The notes under the pieces are model-generated. The model ran no database searches, was not told the origin of the DNA, and was given only the letters and a program-made list of their open reading frames with translations. Below, in pieces: positions 1 to 5,095 of a stretch of 5,706 nt of DNA (its first letter is position 1; every line of letters starts with the position of its first letter). The DNA comes from CAYQPF01 sp964419225 (GTDB lineage: Bacteria > Cloacimonadota > Cloacimonadia > Cloacimonadales > CAYQPF01), in contig CAYQPF010000241.1 in assembly GCA_964419225.1 (NCBI GenBank), forward strand, positions 1 to 5,706, read 5' to 3'. The position numbers and the translations under genes are program-made.

Positions 1-7
1 GGGATGG

Positions 8-53
8 GTTGTCGAAATCTCACTCTGACGCCTGACGACTGATGCCTGACGCC
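8..53. repeat. Leader plus heptamer array at the 3' end of udg
   Basis: A 14-bp leader GTTGTCGAAATCTC (8-21) is followed by four 7-bp units (26-53; consensus TGACGMC, one unit TGATGCC) and then TAATC. The array ends 8 bp from the udg stop codon. The identical leader recurs at 2420-2433, again in front of 7-bp units. Nothing coding is seen in 1-61. Confidence 0.85.
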
Positions 54-61
54 TAATCTTT

Positions 62-772
62 TCACTCCCTTCCCTGAGTTATCTCTAAGCTATTATATAC
101 TTTCTGTAATTTCTGTAAATCTATCCAGGCAGGTTTCTTCCACTCTTCATGTCTCAATAAGGCAGAAGGATGATAAGTTATAAAAACAGGTATCCCTTGA
201 AAGAAATGCTCCTGTTCTCTCAACTTGCCCAACGCATCAGTTAAACCCAATAAACCTAAAGCTGCTGTCTTTCCTAACAGCAAAATTACCTGCGGTTTGA
301 TCTTCTCTATCTGCTCCAACAAATACGGCTTACAGGCAGATATTTCCCCATCGTTCGGCTCCCGGTTATTGGGAGGACGACATTTCACAATATTCGTAAT
401 ATAAGCTTCTTCCCGATTAATTTTGATCGCCAATAACATCTTCGTCAACAACTGCCCTGCTTTACCGACAAAAGGCCTGCCCGTTACATTCTCATCAGCT
501 CCGGGTCCTTCACCTATAACCATCAATCTCGCCTGAGGAGCACCTTCGCCATATACAAATTTTAATCTCGACCTATGCAACTCACACTTCTGACAATTCT
601 TGTATTCTTCCTTTAAAACTTCCAGGCCAGACTTTTGAACTACACTGTCCATAGTATTCTGTTTTGCCGATATCTCAGGTACATACTTGGCATTCTGCTG
701 CACACAAAAAAACTCAGAGATCCCTGAGTTTTTTAATGTTTCTATGTATTGTTTTAAAGCTCTGATTTCCAT
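62..772 (-). CDS. udg: Family 4 uracil-DNA glycosylase with [4Fe-4S] cluster
   Basis: This gene encodes a 236-residue enzyme that removes uracil from DNA and so starts base-excision repair of deaminated cytosine. What is seen: the GEGPG motif at residues 87-91, followed by E94 and the GRPFVGKAG stretch (98-106); the TNIVKCRPP block (126-134); and the YHPSALLRH motif (200-208). Four cysteines (C60, C63, C131, C147) have the C-x2-C...C-x15-C spacing of the iron-sulfur ligands in this family. GEGPG with an acidic residue after it favours family 4 over family 5. The body matches the usual ~200 residues, plus an N-terminal extension of about 50. The extension begins with a helix (roughly residues 2-20) like that of longer family members, which supports the ATG at 772; neither this ATG nor M41 has a clear Shine-Dalgarno. 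It is the last gene of the gmk run, 23 bp after the omega-like gene. Older databases call such proteins phage SPO1 DNA polymerase-related. Confidence 0.93.
   Translation of the reverse strand: MEIRALKQYIETLKNSGISEFFCVQQNAKYVPEISAKQNTMDSVVQKSGLEVLKEEYKNCQKCELHRSRLKFVYGEGAPQARLMVIGEGPGADENVTGRPFVGKAGQLLTKMLLAIKINREEAYITNIVKCRPPNNREPNDGEISACKPYLLEQIEKIKPQVILLLGKTAALGLLGLTDALGKLREQEHFFQGIPVFITYHPSALLRHEEWKKPAWIDLQKLQKVYNSLEITQGRE
707..734. other. Terminator-like inverted repeat inside the 5' part of udg
   Basis: AAAAAACTCAG (707-717) and CTGAGTTTTTT (724-734) are perfect 11-bp inverted arms around a 6-nt loop. On either strand the transcript ends in a U run, as in bidirectional intrinsic terminators. 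It lies about 40-65 nt inside udg (codons 13-22), where it could attenuate transcription between the omega-like gene and udg. The stem has only three G-C pairs, so its strength is uncertain. Confidence 0.45.
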
Positions 773-795
773 ATCAGAAATTTGGCTGCATACTG

Positions 796-1050
796 CTATT
801 CGTCGTCATCATCGCCAAAATCATCATAGTCATCTTCTTCATAAATCTCTTCAATCGGCTCTTCTATAACAAAATCTGGAATTAAGTTGTTCGAAACATG
901 GTCTAAAGACATTACTGATATCTTCTGATCAAATTTATTCTTTACATGATCCGGAAGATTTGACAATCTTTCTGACTCCAGATTGCATAGTAATAAATAT
1001 AAATAAGTCATGTTGTTCTGTTCTAAAAACTTTTCCACTTTGGTTTCCAT
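796..1050 (-). CDS. Small acidic protein, probable divergent RNA polymerase omega subunit
   Basis: This is an 84-residue protein of uncertain identity. Seen: a predicted helix around residues 13-30 (MTYLYLLLCNLE...ERL), a short linker, the segment KISVMSLDHVSNNLI at 43-57, and a very acidic tail (about residues 63-84, mostly D and E). Known: bacterial omega has a helix of the type NRFDLVLVAARRAR, about 14 linker residues, then KTTVIALREIEEGLI, often with an acidic tail, and rpoZ commonly follows gmk. Inferred: the spacing and hydrophobic pattern here match that plan closely, although identity is low, so a diverged omega that helps assemble the beta-prime subunit is the best reading. The ATG directly abuts the gmk stop with no gap, and its AAGGAG ribosome site lies within the last gmk codons, so translation is probably coupled. 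The alternative is an unrelated acidic protein. Existence of the gene is well supported; the function is moderate. Confidence 0.72.
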   Translation of the reverse strand: METKVEKFLEQNNMTYLYLLLCNLESERLSNLPDHVKNKFDQKISVMSLDHVSNNLIPDFVIEEPIEEIYEEDDYDDFGDDDDE

Positions 1051-1665
1051 TTATTCTCCTTCGTAAAATGTCTCTCTTATATCAGAGTATCTTTTCGTTG
1101 CATTCTCTTCTGCTAACAGAATACTTCTTATATCCTGATAAGCCACATCTATATCTTTATTAATGACTAAATAATCATAGTGCGGTATTTGGTCAATTTC
1201 TTTATCAGAATTCTCTATTCTTTTTTTTATGATCTCAGGATTATCTGTCGCACGGGCTACTAATCTTCTCTTTAATTCTTCCAATGATGGCGGTAATATA
1301 AAGATCGATACCATATCCAAACCCGTCGCCTGTATCAACGAAACACCCTGTACATCAATGTCCAGCAACACATGCTTCCCTGCTGCTATCTGACTCTGGA
1401 TAAACTTCTTAGAGGTTCCGTACCAGTAGCCATGCACATTCGCATGCTCCAAAAATTCTCCTTCAGCTACTCTTCTTAAAAAATCTGACTCGCTTACAAA
1501 AAAATAATCCTTCCCATGCTCTTCCAATCCCCGGGGTGCTCTTGTTGTATATGATACAGAATACACTATCCCCGGATAATCTTTAAGAAGTCGGTGTACA
1601 AATGTTGATTTTCCACCACCAGACGGTGCTGCTAAAACTATCAGAAAATGCTTCTTTCTGTACAT
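1051..1665 (-). CDS. gmk: Guanylate kinase
   Basis: This enzyme phosphorylates GMP (or dGMP) with ATP to give GDP, an essential cytoplasmic step in guanine nucleotide supply. It has 204 residues, a normal length for the family. Seen: a P-loop APSGGGKST at 13-21, where Ala replaces the usual first Gly (still a valid Walker A); the GMP-binding block SVSYTTRAPR (36-45) followed by G51, D53 and Y54; GEFLEHANVHGYWYGT (69-84), which lines the GMP site; LLDIDVQG (100-107); and a lid-region arginine-rich stretch LKRRLVARAT (131-140) leading to KKRIENS. The ATG at 1665 is the only usual start codon in the frame before an upstream stop. Its own Shine-Dalgarno is weak (AAGAG), but a GGAGG sits farther upstream in front of a seven-codon reading frame that ends 8 nt before gmk. 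It heads the tight run with the omega-like gene and udg. Confidence 0.97.
   Translation of the reverse strand: MYRKKHFLIVLAAPSGGGKSTFVHRLLKDYPGIVYSVSYTTRAPRGLEEHGKDYFFVSESDFLRRVAEGEFLEHANVHGYWYGTSKKFIQSQIAAGKHVLLDIDVQGVSLIQATGLDMVSIFILPPSLEELKRRLVARATDNPEIIKKRIENSDKEIDQIPHYDYLVINKDIDVAYQDIRSILLAEENATKRYSDIRETFYEGE
1056..1061 (-). promoter_or_regulatory. Ribosome binding site of the omega-like gene, embedded in gmk
   Basis: Read on the minus strand, AAGGAG lies 5 nt before the ATG at 1050 and is made from the last Glu-Gly-Glu codons of gmk. It fixes the start of the small gene and implies that ribosomes finishing gmk can re-initiate at once. Confidence 0.8.
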
Positions 1666-1823
1666 ATTTGCTCTTAACCCATTGTTTTACTATTCATATT
1701 ACAAAATTCCTCCACCTATCCGGGAGAGGAACTATATTTCTCTATCTTTATTCTCAGTGTTCGAAGCCAGTGTTCCAAAAAACCCTTTCCACTGACGACT
1801 GACGCCTGACGACTGACTACTAA
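1666..1823. other. gcvH-gmk intergenic gap
   Basis: This 158-bp gap holds, from the gcvH side, a heptamer array (1793-1820), an 8-bp direct repeat CAGTGTTC (1755-1762 and 1768-1775, a 13-bp period), a possible minus-strand -10 box TATAGT (1731-1736) without a convincing -35, a minus-strand GGAGG (1709-1713), and a seven-codon frame (1697 to 1674). No hairpin terminator for gcvH is visible, so read-through from gcvH into gmk is possible. Confidence 0.5.
1793..1820. repeat. Heptamer tandem array at the 3' end of gcvH
   Basis: There are four head-to-tail 7-bp units with consensus TGACGMC (the last is TGACTAC), followed by TAAT and preceded by CAC. The array ends 3 bp from the gcvH stop codon. 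It is the same family as the array at 26-53, which also has four units and is also followed by TAAT. It is not coding. Confidence 0.85.
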
Positions 1824-2198
1824 TTATTGAATGTGCTTGCCGTAATCCTTTGCATTCATCAGGTTCTCAAGCTCATCTACAGATTTCATTCTGATCTTGA
1901 TCAACCAACCTTCATCATATGGAGATTTATTGATTAAATCCGGACTGTCATCCAGCTCTGTATTAACCTTTACTACTTCTCCACTGATTGGGGCTAAAAT
2001 GTCTTCCACTGCCTTCACAGCTTCTACTGAACCAAAAGGATCGCCTAATGAAATCATATCGCCTTCTTCAGGAAGCTCTACGTAAACAATATCACCTAAT
2101 TCATGCTGAGCAAAATCAGAGATACCTATATATGCAAATTCTCCATGTACCTTCACCCACTCATGTGACTCAGTGTAATATAAATCTTCTAAAATCAT
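1824..2198 (-). CDS. gcvH: Glycine cleavage system H protein
   Basis: This is the lipoyl carrier of the glycine cleavage system. Its lipoyl arm takes the aminomethyl group from the P protein (glycine decarboxylase), passes it to the T protein and is re-oxidised by the L protein. It has 124 residues, typical for the family. Seen: the N-terminal YYTESHEWVKV (7-17), GISDFAQHELGDIVYVELPE (25-44), and the lipoylation hairpin GSVEAVKAVEDI (56-67) with K62 as the predicted lipoyl-lysine; the usual ESVKA reads EAVKA here. This is followed by PISGEVVKVN, the helix ELDDSPDLIN and a GWL segment. A GGAGG site (minus strand, 2205-2209) lies 6 nt before the ATG. No gcvT or gcvP is visible; the genes beyond it are divergent, so in this window it stands alone. 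H proteins can also act in lipoate transfer, which this context neither supports nor excludes. Confidence 0.97.
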   Translation of the reverse strand: MILEDLYYTESHEWVKVHGEFAYIGISDFAQHELGDIVYVELPEEGDMISLGDPFGSVEAVKAVEDILAPISGEVVKVNTELDDSPDLINKSPYDEGWLIKIRMKSVDELENLMNAKDYGKHIQ

Positions 2199-2331
2199 AA
2201 CCTTCCTCCATTTTTATCATCATTTAATGCAAAACTTAAATAAACTATATTCCTGTCAAGAAGAATAATCCCATACCTCTGCTATATACTGAAAAAGACT
2301 GTTCTATTCTTTCTCGTTTCAGATCATTCCT

Positions 2332-2385
2332 GTCCATCGTGTCCATACAGTCCATACAGTCCATATAGTCCATACTGTCCATTAC
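2332..2385. repeat. Nonamer tandem array, six units
   Basis: Six consecutive 9-bp units have consensus GTCCATACA. GTCCAT is invariant in all six and only the last three bases vary. The unit length is a multiple of three, so an open frame runs through it on the minus strand, but nothing indicates that it is translated. Confidence 0.9.
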
Positions 2386-2419
2386 TCTTTCAACCCCTAA
2401 CACCTATCTCAAAGCAATA

Positions 2420-2458
2420 GTTGTCGAAATCTCCCACTGCATACTGCCAACTGATACC
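2420..2458. repeat. Leader plus degenerate heptamer array
   Basis: The leader GTTGTCGAAATCTC (2420-2433) is identical to 8-21. CCAC and three 7-bp units fitting TGNNNMC (2438-2458) follow it. This is a decayed copy of the composite element at the 3' end of udg, placed here in the middle of a divergent intergenic region. Confidence 0.7.
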
Positions 2459-2486
2459 CCTCTCTTCTCTCGCATTTTCTTCCCCA

Positions 2487-2516
2487 TTCGTGGTTATTTG
2501 TGTTCATTAGTGGTTA
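2487..2516. repeat. Decamer tandem array, three units
   Basis: Three consecutive 10-bp units have consensus TTNGTGKTYA (2487-2496, 2497-2506, 2507-2516). The period matches roughly one DNA turn. The array lies 36 bp upstream of the candidate -35 of the chemoreceptor gene. Confidence 0.75.
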
Positions 2517-2551
2517 AATAATCCGAAATTCTCCAAATACAAAAATTTATA

Positions 2552-2581
2552 TTGACAGCAGAAATAATCAAGTAATATTTT
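2552..2581 (+). promoter_or_regulatory. Candidate housekeeping promoter of the chemoreceptor gene
   Basis: A perfect -35 TTGACA (2552-2557) is followed by an AT-rich stretch with two possible -10 boxes: TAATAT (2573-2578, 15-bp spacing) or TATTTT (2576-2581, 18-bp spacing). Each matches 4 of 6 consensus bases. No sigma-28 or sigma-54 pattern was recognised, which is notable because receptor genes are often under flagellar sigma control. Confidence 0.45.
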
Positions 2582-2605
2582 AATATAGAGTTTTTAGGAG
2601 GCTAT

Positions 2606-5023
2606 ATGAATTTAAATGATCTGTCTATGCGGAAGAAAATGTTATTTACAATTTTACCTGTCGTAATAGTTTCTTTGATCATCTTAATCACAGTCGCTGT
2701 TATGATCAGTGCCAATGCTATCAAAAAAACCACTCTCAGAGAAGCTGATGAAATGTCGGGGAAGTATGCTGCTCAGGTTGAAGCTGAACTTGAAGTGGCC
2801 ATGGATGCAGCCCGTACCTTGGCTGAAGTTTTTGATAACTTTGACCAAACTCCTGCTGCTGAAAGAAGGTCTGATTTTATGAATAATATCAAATCTGTTG
2901 TTGAAGACAACCCAGGATTCGTTGGTATTTGTACTGCCTGGGAGCCCAATGCCCTCGACGGAATGGATGAGAAATTTATTAATGCCCAATACCATGATGC
3001 AACAGGTAGATTCATCCCCTACGCCACCCGTAACAATTCCGGTCAGGTTGAAATAGTACCCCTGACAGATTATGATTCCGAAGAAAAGGCACAATGGTAT
3101 TTCCTGCCTAAAAAACTAAAACAGGAAGTTTTGACTGAACCCTATTTTTATGAAATAAATGGCAAACAGGTATATATGGTTACCTGCTCTGTTCCCATAA
3201 TAGATGATTCCAACAATTTCTTGGGGATTGTGACTGTTGATATCAGTCTGGAAGCTATCCAGAAAATGGTTGAAGGAATAAAACCTTATGATACCGGGTA
3301 TGCCTTTATGTTATCTAATTCCAGTATTTTGACTGGTCATCCCAAAAAAGAGCTTATTGGTAAAAATCTTATTGATGTAGATAAACATAATGGAATTGAA
3401 GATCGACTGAAAAGTGTTCTCGAAGGTAAACCTTATGCATTTTTCAAAAAATCTCTTGCCACAGGTGAATCTGCCTATTGTTCACAAATACCCATTTTTG
3501 TTGGTCTGTCTCAACAACCTTGGTCATTTGGAATTATTTTTCCCAGCGATAAAATCAATGCCACAGCAACTAAAATTGCCTGGCTGCTAATCATCATTGG
3601 TTTATTTTTTGCAGCCTTAATTGCCGGTATTATCTATTATCTAGCGAATTTGATCAGCAAACCCATCTCTCTGATGGTGGAAAATCTGCAGGATCTTGCT
3701 GAAGGACAAGGTGATTTGACTGTAAAAGTCGATATCTACTCCAAAGATGAACTAGGTTCTATGGCCGGCTATTTCAACACTTTCGTAGGTAAAATCCATA
3801 CTCTTGTTAAAGAGATCTCTGAAATGAACATGATGTTAATGGAAAATTCCAATGCTCTAACTGCTACAGCAACTCAGTTGGCCAGTTCCAGCGAAGAAAT
3901 GAGCAGTCAGACAGAAATGGTTTTATCCTCAAGTTATGAAGTTTCAGAAAGTATGAATACAATTTCTGCTGCAACAGAACAAGCTTCAGCTAATGTAAAC
4001 TCAGTTGCTTCATCTATCGAAGAAATGTCCTCAAATATCAATACTGTAGCCTCTTCCACAGAGGAAGTATCCGTAAATCTCAACCACTCGATCAACACCA
4101 TTGAGAAATCTGCTGAGAGTATCAAAAGTATTAATAATAGCATGCAGGACATTGTTTTCAATGTCAATAATTCCGCTACAGCTATCGAAGAAATGAGTTC
4201 TTCTTTGCGTGAAGTTTCTGTCAGCACTCAAAAAGCTAATCAGATCACCCGGGAAGCTAATGAAAAAGCTCAAACCGCTGGCGGTATTATGAGAGCTCTC
4301 CAGCTCTCTGCTACTCAAATTGGCAAAGTAGTTAAAGTGATCAATGATATTGCTGATCAGACAAATATGCTCGCTTTAAACGCTACAATCGAAGCTGCAA
4401 GTGCCGGAGAAGCCGGAAAAGGTTTTGCTGTTGTTGCTAACGAAGTTAAAGAACTAGCTAAGCAAACCGCTGAAGCTACCGGTAAAATTGCCAATCAAAT
4501 CCAGGAAATACAAGATTCTACAGGGAAAGCCGTTCTTGCTATCGATTTGATCACCAAAGTCATCTCTGATGTAAATGAAATCAGCAATATGATTGCCAGC
4601 AGTATTGAAGAACAAGCCATAACAACTAACGAAATCGCCAAATCTGTAGCTGTTGCTGCCAATAATACTAAAACAGTTGGGGGTTATACTCAGAAAATTG
4701 AATCATCCATGAATGATGTGGCCAGACAGTCCATTGAATCCGGTACCGGAATCAATTCTATTGCCAAAGCCAGTGGAGAAGCTGCTTTAGCTGCAAATGA
4801 AGTTGCCCGAAATATCAGTGAGACCAGCCAGGGTGTTTCAGAAATCTCTAACAAAACAGGCATGATCAATAATAATGTCCGCCTGATTACCGAAAACCTT
4901 TCTTCCATTGCAATTTCAGCTAATGAAACTGCCAAAGGTGCTGAGAATGTCAGCCAAAGCTCACATAGTCTTATGGATATTGCTGAAAGACTCAATAGTT
5001 TAGTTAGCAAATTCAAATTATAA
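2606..5023 (+). CDS. Methyl-accepting chemotaxis protein with dCache sensor
   Basis: This is an 805-residue transmembrane chemoreceptor that controls a CheA/CheW kinase array. Order: a short cytoplasmic start; membrane helix 1 (about 13-35); a periplasmic double-Cache domain (about 40-315) with W164-Y165, EPYFYEINGKQVYM (178-191) and GIVTVDIS (207-214); membrane helix 2 (about 325-347); HAMP (about 348-400, with P353, GDLT and DELG); then a long antiparallel coiled coil with its tip at about 580-610 (DQTNMLALNATIEAASAGE...GKGFAVVANEV). Tip residue S599 replaces the usual Arg of EAARAGE. The dCache has W-Y but no Arg two residues before the Trp, so the known amino-acid-binding motif is incomplete and the ligand is unknown. 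Six methylation-type pairs are visible (430/431, 458/459, 472/473, 486/487, 528/529, 668/669). The end, SKFKL, lacks a CheR-tethering pentapeptide. AGGAGG (2596-2601) lies 4 nt before the ATG. No che genes are nearby. Confidence 0.97.
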   Translation: MNLNDLSMRKKMLFTILPVVIVSLIILITVAVMISANAIKKTTLREADEMSGKYAAQVEAELEVAMDAARTLAEVFDNFDQTPAAERRSDFMNNIKSVVEDNPGFVGICTAWEPNALDGMDEKFINAQYHDATGRFIPYATRNNSGQVEIVPLTDYDSEEKAQWYFLPKKLKQEVLTEPYFYEINGKQVYMVTCSVPIIDDSNNFLGIVTVDISLEAIQKMVEGIKPYDTGYAFMLSNSSILTGHPKKELIGKNLIDVDKHNGIEDRLKSVLEGKPYAFFKKSLATGESAYCSQIPIFVGLSQQPWSFGIIFPSDKINATATKIAWLLIIIGLFFAALIAGIIYYLANLISKPISLMVENLQDLAEGQGDLTVKVDIYSKDELGSMAGYFNTFVGKIHTLVKEISEMNMMLMENSNALTATATQLASSSEEMSSQTEMVLSSSYEVSESMNTISAATEQASANVNSVASSIEEMSSNINTVASSTEEVSVNLNHSINTIEKSAESIKSINNSMQDIVFNVNNSATAIEEMSSSLREVSVSTQKANQITREANEKAQTAGGIMRALQLSATQIGKVVKVINDIADQTNMLALNATIEAASAGEAGKGFAVVANEVKELAKQTAEATGKIANQIQEIQDSTGKAVLAIDLITKVISDVNEISNMIASSIEEQAITTNEIAKSVAVAANNTKTVGGYTQKIESSMNDVARQSIESGTGINSIAKASGEAALAANEVARNISETSQGVSEISNKTGMINNNVRLITENLSSIAISANETAKGAENVSQSSHSLMDIAERLNSLVSKFKL

Positions 5024-5046
5024 TTGATAATCAGATTTATTACTAT

Positions 5047-5068
5047 AGGGCGAACTTCTGTTCGCCCT
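5047..5068 (+). terminator. Intrinsic terminator after the chemoreceptor gene
   Basis: A perfect 9-bp stem, AGGGCGAAC / GTTCGCCCT, closes a TTCT loop and is followed by an AT-rich tail (TATAAATAATT) rather than a pure T run. It lies 23 bp after the receptor stop and 27 bp before the yedF start, so it should separate the two units. Confidence 0.8.
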
Positions 5069-5095
5069 TATAAATAATTAGCTAAGGAGCATTTA

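Larger units (their letters stand above)
2199..2605. other. Divergent gcvH / chemoreceptor intergenic region rich in short repeats
   Basis: This 407-bp stretch has no credible gene. It contains the gcvH ribosome site (2205-2209), a perfect minus-strand TTGACA (2254-2259) that could serve gcvH but has no good -10 at normal spacing, a 9-bp tandem array (2332-2385), a leader plus degenerate heptamers (2420-2458), a pyrimidine-rich stretch (about 2456-2486), a 10-bp array (2487-2516), and a plausible promoter and ribosome site for the chemoreceptor gene (2552-2601). Confidence 0.7.

Noticed and set aside
1755..1775. The 8-bp direct repeat CAGTGTTC, considered as an operator or target-site duplication
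   Set aside because: There are only two short copies 13 bp apart, with no inserted element between them and no recognisable regulator; it is mentioned only as part of the gap.
1988..2200. Plus-strand open frames opposite gcvH
   Set aside because: They lie entirely antisense to a well-conserved gcvH and show no domain features.
2332..2385. Possible CRISPR array
   Set aside because: The units are 9 bp and directly adjacent with no spacers, so this is a simple tandem repeat.
2245..2403. A minus-strand open frame of about 45-52 codons running through the 9-bp array, giving a repeating Met-Asp-X pattern
   Set aside because: The frame is open only because the repeat unit is a multiple of three and lacks stops. 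It has no good ribosome site, overlaps the likely gcvH upstream region and has no recognisable product.
3934..4318. Long minus-strand open frames inside the receptor gene
   Set aside because: They are antisense shadows of the Ser/Ala/Glu-rich coiled coil, with no ribosome site and no family resemblance; the sense-strand protein is unambiguous.
5024..5083. A promoter for yedF between the receptor gene and yedF (TTGATA at 5024, TATAAA at 5069)
   Set aside because: No pair of boxes has acceptable spacing; TATAAA is also the tail of the terminator. It cannot be supported from sequence alone.
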